A stretch of 64,000 nucleotides of DNA from Streptomyces malaysiensis subsp. samsunensis (GCF_024519315.1 NZ_JANIIC010000002.1:302311-366310), one strand, 5' to 3'. Positions 8,671 through 18,780 are shown, numbered from the stretch's first letter. Notes: generated from the sequence alone by a model not told the origin. Translations and numbers: made by a program.

Positions 8671-8732
8671 ACACTGCTGCGGCGCCCGAAGTGGCTCGAC
8701 GCCCCTACGAAGGACCACGACGAAGGACCACC

Positions 8733-10217
8733 GTGACTTCCTTGCCTCCGACCCCCGATGCCCCCGAAGCGGCGATGACCGCCCACCCGCCGCGCTCCGG
8801 TCCGGTGGTCGCCGTCCTGGCGTTCGGCGGGATCGTCGTCTCCCTGATGCAGACCCTGGTGGTGCCGCTGATCCCGGATCTCCCGGCGCTGCTGGACACC
8901 TCGGCCTCGGACGCCTCCTGGGCGATCACCGCCACTCTGCTCGCCGGCGCGGTGGCCACCCCCGTACTGGGCCGGCTCGGCGATATGTACGGCAAGCGGC
9001 GGACGCTGCTGATCAGCCTGGCGATGCTGGTGATCGGATCGGTGGTGTGCGCGCTCTCCGACACGCTCGCCCCCATGATCGTCGGCCGTGCGCTCCAGGG
9101 CTTCTCCGCGGGCGTGATCCCGCTGGGCATCAGCATCATGCGGGACGAACTGCCCGCCGAACGGCTCGGCTCTGCGATGGCGCTGATGAGCTCCTCGCTG
9201 GGCGTCGGCGGCGCCCTCGGGCTGCCCGGGGCCGCGGCGCTGGCCGAACACGCCGACTGGCATGTGCTGTTCTGGGTCTCGGCGAGCCTGGGCACGGTGG
9301 TGATCGCGCTGGTGCTGGCGCTGGTACCGGAGTCCCCGGTGCATGGCGGCGGGCGGTTCGACCTGGTGGGCGCCCTCGGACTGTCGGCCGGGCTGCTCTG
9401 TCTGCTGCTGGCCATCTCCAAGGGCGCCGACTGGGGCTGGGGCAGCGGTGTCACCACCGGGCTGTTCGCCGCCGCGGTGGTCGTGCTGTTCCTGTGGAGC
9501 CGGTGGGAGCTGCGGGTGAGCGGGCCGCTGGTGGATCTGCGCACCACCATGCGCCGTCAGGTGCTGCTCACCAATCTGGCCTCCATCGTCATCGGCTTCG
9601 CGATGTTCGGGATGTCGCTGGTGCTGCCGCAGTTGCTCCAGATGCCCTCGGCCACGGGGTACGGGCTGGGCCAGTCGATGATGACCGCCGGTCTGTGCCT
9701 GGGCCCGTCCGGTCTGGTGATGATGGCGATCTCCCCGGTGTCGGCGCGGATCACGGGCACCTGGGGCCCCAAGGTGTCGCTGATGCTCGGCGCGGGGGTG
9801 ATCGCCGCCGGATACGGCATGGGCGTCTTCCTGATGGACGCCGTATGGCAGATCGTGGTCATCTCCTGTGTGATCGGCGCCGGGATCGGCCTCGCGTACT
9901 CCGCCATGCCCGCGCTGATCATGTCGGCGGTGCCGGTGTCCGAGACGGGCGCGGCCAACGGCCTCAACACCCTGATGCGGTCCATCGGCACCTCGACCGC
10001 CAGTGCGGTGGTGGGCGTCGTACTCGCCCATATGACCACCGCGTTCGGGCCCGTCGAGCTCCCGTCCCTGAACGGCTTCCGCACCGCCTTCGTGATCGGC
10101 GGCGGCGGTGCGCTGCTGGCGCTCGCGGTGGCCTCGCTGCTGCCGGGCCGCAGGCCGGACCGGCTCACCGCCACCCCGGAGCGGCCCGGCACACCACAGC
10201 CGGTGGGAGGCCGCTGA
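8733..10217 (+). CDS. MFS multidrug exporter, DHA2/EmrB-like
   Basis: The 494-residue protein has about 14 hydrophobic helices, the number expected of the DHA2 drug:H+ antiporters rather than the 12 of DHA1. Motif A is GRLGDMYGKRRTLL after helix 2, and helix 5 carries GVGGALGLPGAAAL in the motif C position. Such proteins expel lipophilic drugs, dyes or endogenous metabolites across the membrane using the proton gradient. GTG at 8733 has GAAGGA five bases upstream. An earlier GTG at 8691 lacks this. The neighbouring divergent TetR gene is the likely controller. What it transports is not shown by the sequence. Confidence 0.9.
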   Translation: MTSLPPTPDAPEAAMTAHPPRSGPVVAVLAFGGIVVSLMQTLVVPLIPDLPALLDTSASDASWAITATLLAGAVATPVLGRLGDMYGKRRTLLISLAMLVIGSVVCALSDTLAPMIVGRALQGFSAGVIPLGISIMRDELPAERLGSAMALMSSSLGVGGALGLPGAAALAEHADWHVLFWVSASLGTVVIALVLALVPESPVHGGGRFDLVGALGLSAGLLCLLLAISKGADWGWGSGVTTGLFAAAVVVLFLWSRWELRVSGPLVDLRTTMRRQVLLTNLASIVIGFAMFGMSLVLPQLLQMPSATGYGLGQSMMTAGLCLGPSGLVMMAISPVSARITGTWGPKVSLMLGAGVIAAGYGMGVFLMDAVWQIVVISCVIGAGIGLAYSAMPALIMSAVPVSETGAANGLNTLMRSIGTSTASAVVGVVLAHMTTAFGPVELPSLNGFRTAFVIGGGGALLALAVASLLPGRRPDRLTATPERPGTPQPVGGR

Positions 10218-10651
10218 CCGAGGGCCGACGGCCGACGGCCGAAATCGCTCCACAGCCGTCCGTATCCCCCCGCCCGCCCGCGCGGCGACGGGGGAGGTAC
10301 GGGCGGCTTTGTCGTGACGGGGTCGCATACGGGCCATCATGTGGACCGCGGTTGACGGAACGGGCCCGTGCGGTGCTGAATGATGCGAGTGAGGACTGAG
10401 CTGCCCCTGGTCACCCGCGACCACATCGACTTCGGTCGGGTGTGGTCCGCCTCCTGTTACGGCTGACCCGGCAGCGGGCCGTCGTCCCACCGGCCGCTCT
10501 CTTCCGATTCCGGGCCCCTCGCCCGTCACCCCCCGCGCCTGACGCGCCATCGCCCCCGGCAGCGCGCCGCACTCCGGCCCCGGGGCGCCTCCCTCTCCTG
10601 TCCCGCTTGCCCGCGTTCCCGCTTTGTTCCCGCCTTCCGAAAGGTCGCCCC
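10218..10651. other. Gene-free spacer between MFS and GNAT genes
   Basis: No supported reading frame was found on either strand. Just after the MFS stop are GGCCGAC repeats and a GC-rich imperfect inverted repeat around 10260-10310 that could end transcription. Before the GNAT start the sequence is pyrimidine-rich. No convincing promoter hexamers were seen. Confidence 0.5.
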
Positions 10652-11206
10652 ATGCCCTTGGAGTTCCTCGGCATCGCCGCCACCGACGACGGCTCCGAGA
10701 CCGGTCCGCGCTCCGGCGCGGCCACCGCGGCCGAACCCCCGCCCGAGCTGACGGTGGTCCACGTGACCGTGGACGATCCGCGGGTCGAGCCGCTGCTGCG
10801 CGAGCTGGCGCATGAGTACTCCACCCGCTACGGAAGGTCGGCCGACCGTGAGCTGAACCGCTATCCGGCCGAGGAGTTCGCCCCGCCGCACGGGGAGCTG
10901 CTTCTGCTGCTGGAGGCCGGTGAGCCGGTCGCCGGGGGCGCGTACCGGCGGTACGACGAACGGACGGCGGAGCTCAAGCGGATCTGGACGCATTCGGGCC
11001 ACCGCCGGCGCGGGCTGGCCCGCCGGGTGGTGGCGGAGCTGGAGCGGTCGGCCGCCGAGCGCGGCTACCGGCGGATCTACCTCACCACCGGGCCCCGTCA
11101 GCCGGAGGCGCGCGGGCTGTATCTGACCACCGGCTACACCGCGCTGTTCGATATTTCGGCCGACCCGGAGACCATCGGCCCGCTCCCCTTCGAAAAGGGG
11201 CTCTAG
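10652..11206 (+). CDS. GNAT-family N-acetyltransferase
   Basis: The 184-residue product carries a GNAT fold in residues about 40-175. The acetyl-CoA loop is recognisable as HSGHRRRGLARRVVAELE (Q/R-x-x-G-x-G/A type), and the last strand is EARGLYLTTGYTALF. The first 30 residues are poorly conserved and acidic. It transfers an acetyl group to an amine, but the acceptor is unknown. ATG at 10652 follows GAAAGG. Open frame upstream to 10442 is Pro/Arg-rich and non-coding in character. The gene lies just before the amino-acid ABC transporter operon, 177 bp away, and could be co-regulated with it. That link is only positional. Confidence 0.8.
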   Translation: MPLEFLGIAATDDGSETGPRSGAATAAEPPPELTVVHVTVDDPRVEPLLRELAHEYSTRYGRSADRELNRYPAEEFAPPHGELLLLLEAGEPVAGGAYRRYDERTAELKRIWTHSGHRRRGLARRVVAELERSAAERGYRRIYLTTGPRQPEARGLYLTTGYTALFDISADPETIGPLPFEKGL

Positions 11207-11290
11207 GCCCGGCGGAGCCGCGTCCGCCAACGCCCGTCCATCCGCCCGCCCGGCCGATCCGGGCGGCCGGAGACATTCCCCCGTTTACGG

Positions 11291-11343
11291 TTGACCGTTC
11301 TGTGTCAACTGTTGGTGGGCATCCGCGCATGCGGTTCTAGGAT
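11291..11343 (+). promoter_or_regulatory. Operator-like palindrome and -10 ahead of the amino-acid ABC operon
   Basis: TTGAC-N8-GTCAA (11291-11308) is a perfect 5-bp inverted repeat, and TAGGAT at 11338-11343 is a good Streptomyces -10 hexamer 41 bases before the permease ATG. No strong -35 sits 17-18 bases above it, as is usual for activator-dependent promoters. The palindrome would then be the activator or repressor site. Confidence 0.45.
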
Positions 11344-11383
11344 GCGGTAATTCTGCCGCGACCCGACCGTCCGAGGGCCTGCC

Positions 11384-12292
11384 ATGACCAAAGTCCTGAA
11401 CGTCGATGCACTGCCCGAGCCAACCGTGCTCAAACGCGCGAAGCGACGGCGTCCCGGACTTCTGGTGGCCAATTCGATCGTGCTGGTACTGGCCGCGATG
11501 GCGGTGACCACGATATTCACCAACCCACGTTTCGAGTGGGAAACGGTCGCGAAATATTTCTTTGAAATCCGGGTGCTGAAGGGTATCGGGGTCAGTATCG
11601 GAATGACCGCGGTGACCATGGCGCTTTCTCTGGTGTCCGGCACTTTGGTCGCTCTTATGCGAATGGGCGACTCCCGGCTCATGTCCACGGTCGCGGCGGC
11701 CTTCATCTGGGTTTTCCGCAGCATTCCCATGCTGGTGCAGCTGCTTTTCTGGTACAACCTCGCCGCCCTCTTTCCCACACTGTCCCTTGGCATCCCCTGG
11801 GGACCGCGCTTCATCACCTTCGACTCGAACAGCGTCATCGGTCCGCTGACCGCCGCGATCATCGGGCTGACCCTCCACGAGACCGCGTACATCGCGGAGT
11901 TGATCCGTTCGGGGCTGCTCGCCGTGCCCGATGGACAGCGACAGGCGGCGTCCGCACTGGGGTTGACACCGGCTCAGATCTTCTTCCGCGTCACCCTCCC
12001 CCAGGCGCTGCGGGTGATCGTCCCGCCGATGGGAAATGAGCTGATATCTCTCCTCAAGGCCACCTCCCTGGTCAGCGTGATCACGTTGGCCGACCTGCTC
12101 TACTCGGTACAGCTGATTTACGCCAAAAATTTCCAGACCGTTCCCCTGTTGATCGTTGCCGCAATTTGGTACATGATCATCACCGGCGTCATTACTCTTC
12201 TTCAGCAGCGCCTGGAGCGACGTCTGGGACGACACACCATGCTTTCGGCCGACAAGGCCGGGAAAGTGAAGAGGATCGAGCACTCGGTATGA
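11384..12292 (+). CDS. Polar amino-acid ABC transporter permease
   Basis: This is a 302-residue inner-membrane protein of the His/Glu/Gln/Arg permease family. A cytoplasmic N-terminus of about 30 residues precedes roughly six helices. The EAA loop that docks on the ATPase is present in modified form as [20 protein letters not shown] with [14 protein letters not shown] after it. It would form the channel as a homodimer, since only one permease gene is present. The stop overlaps the start of the ATPase gene (ATGA), so translation is coupled. The operon continues with a dipeptidase, a binding protein and an acyl hydrolase, which suggests the imported ligand is a small peptide or acylated amino acid. 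That is inference. Confidence 0.9.
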   Translation: MTKVLNVDALPEPTVLKRAKRRRPGLLVANSIVLVLAAMAVTTIFTNPRFEWETVAKYFFEIRVLKGIGVSIGMTAVTMALSLVSGTLVALMRMGDSRLMSTVAAAFIWVFRSIPMLVQLLFWYNLAALFPTLSLGIPWGPRFITFDSNSVIGPLTAAIIGLTLHETAYIAELIRSGLLAVPDGQRQAASALGLTPAQIFFRVTLPQALRVIVPPMGNELISLLKATSLVSVITLADLLYSVQLIYAKNFQTVPLLIVAAIWYMIITGVITLLQQRLERRLGRHTMLSADKAGKVKRIEHSV

Positions 12293-13077
12293 CCGTGCCA
12301 ACGGAAAAGGAATCGCAGGCCGTCGTCTCCCTGCGCGGGATCCGCAAGTCGTTCCGCGGAACCGAGGTGCTGCACGGCATCTCCCTGGATATCCATCGAG
12401 GTGAGACGGTCTGCCTGATCGGCCCCTCCGGATCCGGGAAGAGCACGCTGCTGCGCTGCGTCAACCATCTCGAGGTGCCGGACCAGGGCGTGGTGGTGGT
12501 CGACGGCAGCGTGATCGGCTATCAGCTGCGCGGGCGCACCCTGGATGAGCTGGGCCCCCGGGAGCTGGCCGCCCAGCGCTCGGTGATGGGCATGGTGTTC
12601 CAGAGCTTCAATCTGTTCCCGCACCTCACCGCCCGCGAGAACATCGTGGAGGCCCCGCGCCGGGTGCTCGGGCTCTCCAGGGCCGAGGCCGACGCGCGGG
12701 CGGTGGAGCTGATGACCCGGGTGGGGCTCGCCCACAAGCTGGACAGCTATCCGGACAAGCTCTCCGGCGGCCAGCAGCAGCGGGTGGCCATCGCCCGCGC
12801 CCTGGCGATGCGCCCCAAGGTGATGCTCTTCGACGAGCCGACCTCCGCCCTCGACCCCGAGATGGTGCAGGAGGTGCTCAGCGTCATCAAGGACCTGGCC
12901 CGTGAGGGCATGACACTGGTCGTCGTCACCCATGAGATGCGCTTCGCCGCCGATGTCGCCGACCGGATCGTCTTCATGGACGACGGCCGGATCGTCGAGG
13001 AGGGCGCCCCGGAGCTGCTGCTGCGCGCTCCCTCACACGACCGTACCCGTACGTTCCTGTCGAAGGTCAGCCCATGA
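12289..13077 (+). CDS. Polar amino-acid ABC transporter ATP-binding protein
   Basis: The 262-residue ATPase has Walker [10 protein letters not shown], the Q-loop in [13 protein letters not shown], signature [16 protein letters not shown], Walker [14 protein letters not shown] and the switch His in VVVTHEM. These are the hallmarks of the GlnQ/HisP group, and the length is normal. It powers uptake through the permease encoded immediately upstream. The start ATG overlaps the permease stop, and the gene's own stop overlaps the dipeptidase ATG, so all three are translationally coupled. The first 12 residues ([12 protein letters not shown]) are a short variable lead. Confidence 0.94.
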   Translation: MTVPTEKESQAVVSLRGIRKSFRGTEVLHGISLDIHRGETVCLIGPSGSGKSTLLRCVNHLEVPDQGVVVVDGSVIGYQLRGRTLDELGPRELAAQRSVMGMVFQSFNLFPHLTARENIVEAPRRVLGLSRAEADARAVELMTRVGLAHKLDSYPDKLSGGQQQRVAIARALAMRPKVMLFDEPTSALDPEMVQEVLSVIKDLAREGMTLVVVTHEMRFAADVADRIVFMDDGRIVEEGAPELLLRAPSHDRTRTFLSKVSP

Positions 13078-14327
13078 GCACCGAACTGCCCCTGCCCGCC
13101 AAGACCGTCCGGCGGCTGAAGCTGTGGGACTCCTACCGCTCGTACCAGTATCTGGAGGCCGGGCAGGACTTCCGGGCCTTCGGGCTGGCGCCCGCGCTCG
13201 GCCGGGTCCCCGGGGCCGCGCTGGAGTGGAGCGAGGCCGTCGAGGTCCGCGCGCGGGACTTCGAGGAGCGCCATCAGGTGATCTCCGCCCATGACCATCT
13301 CTCGCTGCGCCCCGCGGATCCGGGCGACTTCGCCGCGTACCGCCGCCAGGGCCGGGAGTCGATCCCCTACGAGGGCATCGCGCACTCGGGGGTGGACCTG
13401 TTCTTCGACGGCGGCCCGGCCGCGGTGAGCATGATCCGCTCCCATGCCCCCTGGGACTGGGACGACGCGGTCAGCGATCTGGCGATGCGCCAGGCCGACC
13501 TCGCCCATCAGCGGCTGGTGGCGCCGGTCCATACGCTCGAGGACGCCGACCGGGCGCGCGCCGCCCACCAGGTGGGAGTGGTGCTGACCCTGGAGTCGGC
13601 CTCCCCCATCGGCAATGACGTCGACCGGCTCGATCTGCTCTACGGTCTGGGCGTGCGGCTGCTCGGCGTGGTCTACAGCGAGAGCAATCAGCTGGGTTCG
13701 GGGCTGGCCGACGCCGGTGACACCGGGCTGACCCTGCTCGGCCGCCGGGCGCTGCGCCGGATGAACGACCTCGGGATCATCGTCGATGTCTCGCACAGCG
13801 GGGACGCGACGGCCCTGGACGCCGTGCGCCGCTCCACCGCCCCCGTGGTGATCACCCATGCCGGGTCCCGGGCGCTGTGGCCGACCCCGCGGATGAAGCC
13901 GGACGATGTGATCCGGGCCTGCGCCGGGTCCGGCGGGTTCATCGGGGTCGAGGCTGCGCCGCATACGACCATCACCGCGCGGCACCCCCGGCACGGCCTG
14001 GACTCGGTGATGGAGCACATCGAGCGCTGTATCGACCTGGTCGGCATCGACCATGTGGCCTTCGGCCCGGACACCAACTTCGGCGATCACACGGCCTGGC
14101 ACCGGACGTTCGCCCCGCTCTTCGGCAAGGACGACGCGCTGGACGGCATGGCCCCCGAACTGCCGCCGCACGAGGAGGTCGAGTACGTACGGGGCTGTGA
14201 GAATCCCGCGGAGGCCGTCGGCAATATGATCCGGTGGCTGTTCGACCGCGGCTACTCCGAAGCGGACGTGGCCAAGCTGGCCGGGGGCAACGTACGGCGC
14301 GTCGCCGAGACCGTCTGGGGCCGCTGA
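13074..14327 (+). CDS. Membrane (renal-type) dipeptidase, peptidase family M19
   Basis: This 417-residue binuclear zinc hydrolase shows the M19 ligands: HDH in SAHDHLSL, the bridging Glu in LTLESASP, His in VDVSHSGD, His in VITHAGS and Asp in [10 protein letters not shown]. Family members cleave dipeptides, often with a D- or dehydro-amino acid at the C-terminal side, and the mammalian enzyme also opens carbapenem rings. There is no signal peptide, so it should act in the cytoplasm. It is inserted between the ATPase and binding-protein genes of the transporter, with an ATGA overlap, which points to hydrolysis of what the transporter brings in. Confidence 0.9.
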   Translation: MSTELPLPAKTVRRLKLWDSYRSYQYLEAGQDFRAFGLAPALGRVPGAALEWSEAVEVRARDFEERHQVISAHDHLSLRPADPGDFAAYRRQGRESIPYEGIAHSGVDLFFDGGPAAVSMIRSHAPWDWDDAVSDLAMRQADLAHQRLVAPVHTLEDADRARAAHQVGVVLTLESASPIGNDVDRLDLLYGLGVRLLGVVYSESNQLGSGLADAGDTGLTLLGRRALRRMNDLGIIVDVSHSGDATALDAVRRSTAPVVITHAGSRALWPTPRMKPDDVIRACAGSGGFIGVEAAPHTTITARHPRHGLDSVMEHIERCIDLVGIDHVAFGPDTNFGDHTAWHRTFAPLFGKDDALDGMAPELPPHEEVEYVRGCENPAEAVGNMIRWLFDRGYSEADVAKLAGGNVRRVAETVWGR

Positions 14328-14379
14328 CCGGCCCCGTTCTTCCGCATCCGCCACCCCCACCTCCCGGAATGGAGCAACC

Positions 14380-15324
14380 ATGCGCAACCGTCCCCCTGTC
14401 GCCGCATGCGCACTGCTGGCCTGTCTGACGCTCACGCTGTCCGCCTGCTCGGTGGACGACACCCCCGCGGCCGGCAAGGACAGCAAGAGCCATCCGGAGG
14501 TCACGCTCGCCCCCGAGCCCAGGGACAGCGCGCTGGCCGCCGAGGTCCCCCCGGCCTATGCGAAGAAGACGCTGATCATGGGCGTCAGCGAGTACGCGCC
14601 GTATGTCACCTTCGAGTCCGACGGAAAGATCACCGGGCTGGTCCCGGAACTGTCCGCACAGCTCTCCTCGCTGCTGGACATAAAGATCAAGGTGGAGCGG
14701 ACCAACTTCGACGCGGTCATCCCGGGGCTGAAGTCCGGCCGGATCGATCTCAGCGCCCCCTCCGGCGACTTCATCGAGCGTCAGAAGGAGGTCGACTTCG
14801 CCGACTTCGCGCAGAGCAGTGTGACGCTGCTGGTGCGGGGGGACGGCTCCTTCCACCCCAAGAACGGCCTGGAGGTCTGCGGGCACAAGGTCGGCGTGGA
14901 GAAGGGCGCCGGAACGCAGAACGTGCTCGCGGCGCAGAACAAGCGGTGTGCGGCGAAGGGCAAGCCGTCGGTGGACGCCAAGCTCTACACCGATCTGCCC
15001 GCCGCCTCGCTGGCGCTCCAGAGCAAGCGCGTGGAGGCGGTGGCCGCGCCCAGCGCCTCCAACACCTCGGTGAGCCAGAACTCGCACGACCGCTTCGAGA
15101 CCCTCGAACTCGAGGACATGCTGGACCTGCCCGCCGCGACGGCCGTCTACGGCATCCAGGCCAAGAAGGGCTCCGGGCTCGCCCCCGTGATCGTCAAGGG
15201 GCTGCGGAAGCTGTACGAGTCGGGCACCTACGCCAAGCTCTTCGGCCAGTGGGGGCTGCCGCTGTCCACCGTCACCCGGGGCCAGATCGCCCTCAACGGC
15301 TCCAAGCAATCCCAGACCCAGTGA
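14380..15324 (+). CDS. Amino-acid ABC transporter substrate-binding lipoprotein
   Basis: The 314-residue protein has a lipoprotein signal with lipobox LSAC (Cys23), followed by a family 3 solute-binding fold. The first lobe starts at [21 protein letters not shown] and the hinge and second lobe include [16 protein letters not shown]. It would be tethered outside the membrane and deliver the ligand to the permease. Family 3 proteins bind polar amino acids, opines or related small molecules. The pocket residues cannot be assigned to one ligand by eye. It begins 52 bp after the dipeptidase and is followed within 9 bp by the hydrolase gene, so all five genes form one operon. Confidence 0.9.
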   Translation: MRNRPPVAACALLACLTLTLSACSVDDTPAAGKDSKSHPEVTLAPEPRDSALAAEVPPAYAKKTLIMGVSEYAPYVTFESDGKITGLVPELSAQLSSLLDIKIKVERTNFDAVIPGLKSGRIDLSAPSGDFIERQKEVDFADFAQSSVTLLVRGDGSFHPKNGLEVCGHKVGVEKGAGTQNVLAAQNKRCAAKGKPSVDAKLYTDLPAASLALQSKRVEAVAAPSASNTSVSQNSHDRFETLELEDMLDLPAATAVYGIQAKKGSGLAPVIVKGLRKLYESGTYAKLFGQWGLPLSTVTRGQIALNGSKQSQTQ

Positions 15325-15332
15325 GATCTTCC

Positions 15333-17234
15333 ATGGCACGAACCAGTCGGACGGAAACGAGCGGGGACAGGGAGCGGACGGCCCGGGAGGAGCCCGCCCG
15401 GCTGCTGGAGCAGCGGGTGTGGCGGCGCACCCTGCGCGTCCCGATGCGGGACGGAACCGTCCTGGCCGCCGATCTGTTCACCCATCAGGAGCGGCCCGGA
15501 CCCCGTCCGGTCATCCTGGAGCGGACCCCCTACGGCCGCCGCCGGATGCGCGACTCCGACCGCAGCCGCCATGACGAGCCGGTGCCGACGCCGGAGGAGA
15601 CCTCGGCGTTCTTCGTCCGCGCGGGGTACCACGTGGTGCGGCAGGACTGCCGGGGCCGCGGGGATTCCGAGGGCACCTTCGTGAAGTACCTGGGCGAGGG
15701 GCCGGACGGCGCGGACACCATCGACTGGATCGCCGCCCAGCCCTGGTGCGACGGCCGGGTGGCCATGATGGGGGTGTCCTACTCGGCACACGCCCAGACG
15801 GCGGCCGCGGCCGAGTCCCCCGCCGGGCTGTCCGCGATGTTCATGGACTCCGGCGGCTTCGCCAGCGCCTATGAGGCCGGGATGCGGATGGGGGGCGCCT
15901 TCGAGCTCAAGCAGGTCACCTGGGCCTTCCGGCACGGTGAGGAGAGCCCGGAGGCGGAGCGGGACCCGCTGGTGCGCAAGGCGTTCGCGGGGACGGATCT
16001 GCGCGACTGGTTCACCGTGCTGCCGTGGCGGACCGGCGTCTCACCGCTGCGCCAGGTGGGCAGTTACGAGCGCTATCTGCTCGACCAGTGGCGGCATGAC
16101 GCCTTCGGGGCGTACTGGCGGCAGCCGGCCATCTACGGGCGCGGCCACTACGACCGCTTCCCGGATGTGCCCACCCTGCACATGTCGAGCTGGTACGACC
16201 CGTATGTGCGCTCCACCATCGAGAACTTCACCGCCATGGGCCGGCTCAAGCGCTCCCCGGCGTATCTGGTGATGGGGCCGTGGAAACACGGACTGCGCTG
16301 TGTCACCTTCGCCGGGGACGTGGACTTCGGGCCCGCCGCGACCTTCAGCGGCAATGTGGACACCTCGTATCTGTCGTTCCGGCAGCGCTGGTTCGACGCG
16401 GTGCTGGGGGACGGTGATCCGGAGTCGATCCCACGGGTCCAGTACTTCCTGATGGGCGGCGGGGACGGCCGCCGGGACGCGGCCGGGCGGATGCGGCACG
16501 GCGGCCACTGGCGCACCGACGCCCAGTGGCCCCCGGCCGGGACCCGGGAGACCGCGTTCTACTGCCACACCTCGGGCGAGCTCGGCCCGGAGCGGCCGGA
16601 GGCCGAACGGGCGTGGGTGGAGTACGACTTCGACCCGAACGACCCGGTGCCGACGCTGGGCGGCCAGGTCACCTCCGGTGAGCCGGTGATGGTGGGCGGC
16701 GCCTTCGACCAGGTGCCGGACGAGCGGTTCTACGGTGCCCGCCCGCCGTATCTGCCGCTGAACTCCCGGCCCGATGTGATCTCGCTCGCCACTCCCCCGC
16801 TGGAGGAGCCGCTGGTGGTGGCCGGGCCCGTCACAGCGCGGCTGTTCATCTCCTCCTCGGCGCCGGACACCGACTTCACGGTGAAGCTGGTGGATGTGCA
16901 TCCGCCGAACGAGGACTATCCGCACGGCTTCGCGATGAACCTCACCGAGGGCATCTTCCGCTGCCGCTTCCACAAGTCGTTCGAGCGCCCGGAGCCGCTG
17001 GAGCAGGGCGAGGTCTATGAGATCGAGATCCCGGCGCCGGACACGGCCAACCGCTTCGGGGCCGGGCACCGGCTGCGGGTGGACATCTCCTCCAGCGACT
17101 TCCCCCGGTTCGACGTCAACTCCAATACCGGGGTGCCGGAGGCGGCCAGCCGCCGCAAGGTGGTCGCGACCAACCGCGTCCACATGGACGCGGACCATCC
17201 TTCGGCGGTGCTGCTGTGGACCCGGCCGGGCTGA
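15333..17234 (+). CDS. CocE/NonD-family acyl hydrolase (X-Pro dipeptidyl-peptidase S15 fold)
   Basis: The product of 633 residues has an alpha/beta-hydrolase core in its first two thirds, with nucleophile Ser in GVSYSAHAQ, acid Asp in SSWYDPYV and base His in GPWKHG. A C-terminal jelly-roll begins near VTARLFISSSAPDTDFT. The oxyanion segment is RDGTVLAADLF/ILERTPYG. Relatives include cocaine esterase, nonactin hydrolase, alpha-amino-acid ester hydrolases and X-Pro peptidases, so ester or amide bonds of acylated amino compounds are plausible targets. No export signal is visible. It is the last gene of the amino-acid/dipeptide transporter operon. The ribosome site (GAGA) is weak, consistent with coupling. 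Confidence 0.88.
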   Translation: MARTSRTETSGDRERTAREEPARLLEQRVWRRTLRVPMRDGTVLAADLFTHQERPGPRPVILERTPYGRRRMRDSDRSRHDEPVPTPEETSAFFVRAGYHVVRQDCRGRGDSEGTFVKYLGEGPDGADTIDWIAAQPWCDGRVAMMGVSYSAHAQTAAAAESPAGLSAMFMDSGGFASAYEAGMRMGGAFELKQVTWAFRHGEESPEAERDPLVRKAFAGTDLRDWFTVLPWRTGVSPLRQVGSYERYLLDQWRHDAFGAYWRQPAIYGRGHYDRFPDVPTLHMSSWYDPYVRSTIENFTAMGRLKRSPAYLVMGPWKHGLRCVTFAGDVDFGPAATFSGNVDTSYLSFRQRWFDAVLGDGDPESIPRVQYFLMGGGDGRRDAAGRMRHGGHWRTDAQWPPAGTRETAFYCHTSGELGPERPEAERAWVEYDFDPNDPVPTLGGQVTSGEPVMVGGAFDQVPDERFYGARPPYLPLNSRPDVISLATPPLEEPLVVAGPVTARLFISSSAPDTDFTVKLVDVHPPNEDYPHGFAMNLTEGIFRCRFHKSFERPEPLEQGEVYEIEIPAPDTANRFGAGHRLRVDISSSDFPRFDVNSNTGVPEAASRRKVVATNRVHMDADHPSAVLLWTRPG

Positions 17235-17255
17235 CGGGCCGTCGGCTCATGGCCG

Positions 17256-18347
17256 TCAGCGCATGATGGTCGCCAGCACGTCCTGCCCCAGCCGGAGCAG
17301 GGTGCTGGTGGCCAGCCGGTGGTAGACGTACTTGCCCTCGCGCTCGGACTCGATGAGCCCGGCGTCCCTGAGCTGGCGCAGGGTGCGGGAGACCTGGGTG
17401 TCGGCGAGCCCCAGCCGCTGGGCCAGTTCGGAGGTGGTGATGGGCTCGCCCAGCAGATGGCGGCACAGCTCCATCCGGCCCAGGGACGCCAGGGCGGACA
17501 TCCGGGCCCGCAGCTCGGCCTGGGTGAGCTGATCGGCCGTCCGGTCCTCCTGGGCGGCGAACTGGAGCACCACGGGGTGGGTCTTCTCGTCCTTGACGAT
17601 CAGATGCGGCCAGACATGGACGGAGGGGATCAGGAAGAGCGGGCGCGGGCCGATCTCGATCTCGGCGACGGCCAGCTTGTCGTAGCGCACCCGCGAGCCG
17701 CCCCGGGAGACCACCGCGGTGGGGCTGAGCCCGGCCAGCACCTCGGCCAGACCGCGCCGCCTTATGTCGGTGCGGACCTGGGCGGCGGACGACTCCAGCC
17801 GGTCGCGGACCGTACGCCACTCGGTGGCGAAGAACGTCTCGGCGCAGGAGTCCAGGAAGCACAGCAGCCGGCCGCGCAGCGCCTCGGGCGAGGCCACCAG
17901 ATCATGGGCCAGCTCCCCGCGCCGGAAGGACCGCCGCTCGCACTGGGCCACATAGCGCTCGGCGGACTCGGGGTCGGTGAGCAGACTGTGGGCCGGGGGC
18001 ACGGCCTCGCGGAAGCCGAGCGCCCCTTGGGAGCACAGGCCCACGAACTCTTCGAGCGGCAGCCTCTCCAGATGGCGCAGCTCGTCCTCGAAGGGCTGGT
18101 CGAGCGGGAGTCCCAGCGGGAACAGCAGCCGGCAGCGGAGCCGGGCCCACAGCGGGGACAGGGCGCTCATCTCATGGGCGAGGGAGGGGGAGATCGCCGT
18201 CCCCAGCCGGTGTGTCCAGCGCTGGGCCTCGGGGTGGTGGTCGGGCTCGGCCATGATGTGCAGCACCGACATGAGCTCGGCCAGCGGTGAGCGGCCGACA
18301 TGCACGTCGGCCGGTTGTGCGCGCTGGAGGTTGAGCGTGATCCCCAC
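17256..18347 (-). CDS. DUF5937/ArsR-type winged-helix regulator
   Basis: The 363-residue protein combines a long N-terminal helical domain (about 1-265, the pattern I recall as DUF5937) with a C-terminal ArsR-like winged helix. The DNA-binding part reads LGEPITTSELAQRLGLADTQVSRTLRQL and ESEREGKYVYHRL. No metal-binding cysteine pair is present in the recognition helix, so it is unlikely to be a classical metal sensor. Its gene converges on the end of the transporter-dipeptidase operon (22 bp between stops) and is a candidate regulator of that operon. It lies 124 bp downstream of gvpK on the same strand. Confidence 0.82.
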   Translation of the reverse strand: MGITLNLQRAQPADVHVGRSPLAELMSVLHIMAEPDHHPEAQRWTHRLGTAISPSLAHEMSALSPLWARLRCRLLFPLGLPLDQPFEDELRHLERLPLEEFVGLCSQGALGFREAVPPAHSLLTDPESAERYVAQCERRSFRRGELAHDLVASPEALRGRLLCFLDSCAETFFATEWRTVRDRLESSAAQVRTDIRRRGLAEVLAGLSPTAVVSRGGSRVRYDKLAVAEIEIGPRPLFLIPSVHVWPHLIVKDEKTHPVVLQFAAQEDRTADQLTQAELRARMSALASLGRMELCRHLLGEPITTSELAQRLGLADTQVSRTLRQLRDAGLIESEREGKYVYHRLATSTLLRLGQDVLATIMR

Positions 18348-18471
18348 ACCCGCACAGTACTCGGCGGGTACCGGGAGCGGCCGGGGTGTCTCGCGTATCA
18401 GGACCGGACGCCCTGGTCAGCGGCTGGGCAAAGGCTGATCGGAGGTGTACCGGAGGCCGGTCGGGGACCGG

Positions 18472-18780
18472 TCAGGGGTCCCGGTCGCGGGGCAGCAGGG
18501 GGCCCAGCGGGCCCAGGTCCAGGTTGAGGTCGTCCTCGGTCAGCCCGAAGTGCTCCCGCAGCTCGGCCATGTTCCGCTCCAGGGCCATCAGCGTCAGCCC
18601 GAGCTTCTCCATCTGCTCATCGCTGATGCCGCCCTGTTCGACGCGGCGCAGCGCCTGCCGTTCCATGAGCTGCCGCAGCAGTTCGACGATGGTGAGCACC
18701 AGACCGGCCAGGCTCTTGCGGACCGACTCCTCGTCCACCTCGATGCGCCGGCCGGGCCGGGGAGCGCGGTCAGCCGTCAT
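18472..18780 (-). CDS. gvpK: Gas vesicle protein GvpK
   Basis: This 102-residue protein matches GvpK: EVDEESVRKSLAGLVLTIVELLRQLMERQALRRV, then GISDEQMEKLGLTL and ELREHFGL toward the end. GvpK is a minor or assembly protein required for vesicle formation and is predicted to be helical and soluble. The gene is the last of the ten-gene minus-strand operon. Its ATG lies 11 bases inside the end of gvpS, so the two are coupled. Confidence 0.93.
   Translation of the reverse strand: MTADRAPRPGRRIEVDEESVRKSLAGLVLTIVELLRQLMERQALRRVEQGGISDEQMEKLGLTLMALERNMAELREHFGLTEDDLNLDLGPLGPLLPRDRDP

Noticed and set aside
14060..14080. Sixth copy of the GGG...TCGGCCC box
   Set aside because: TTCGGCCC here lies inside codons of the M19 dipeptidase and lacks the GGG arm at the right spacing.
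14406..15332. N-terminal extension of the CocE hydrolase frame back to 14406
   Set aside because: It overlaps the binding-lipoprotein gene in another frame and has no conserved sequence. ATG at 15333 begins the hydrolase homology.
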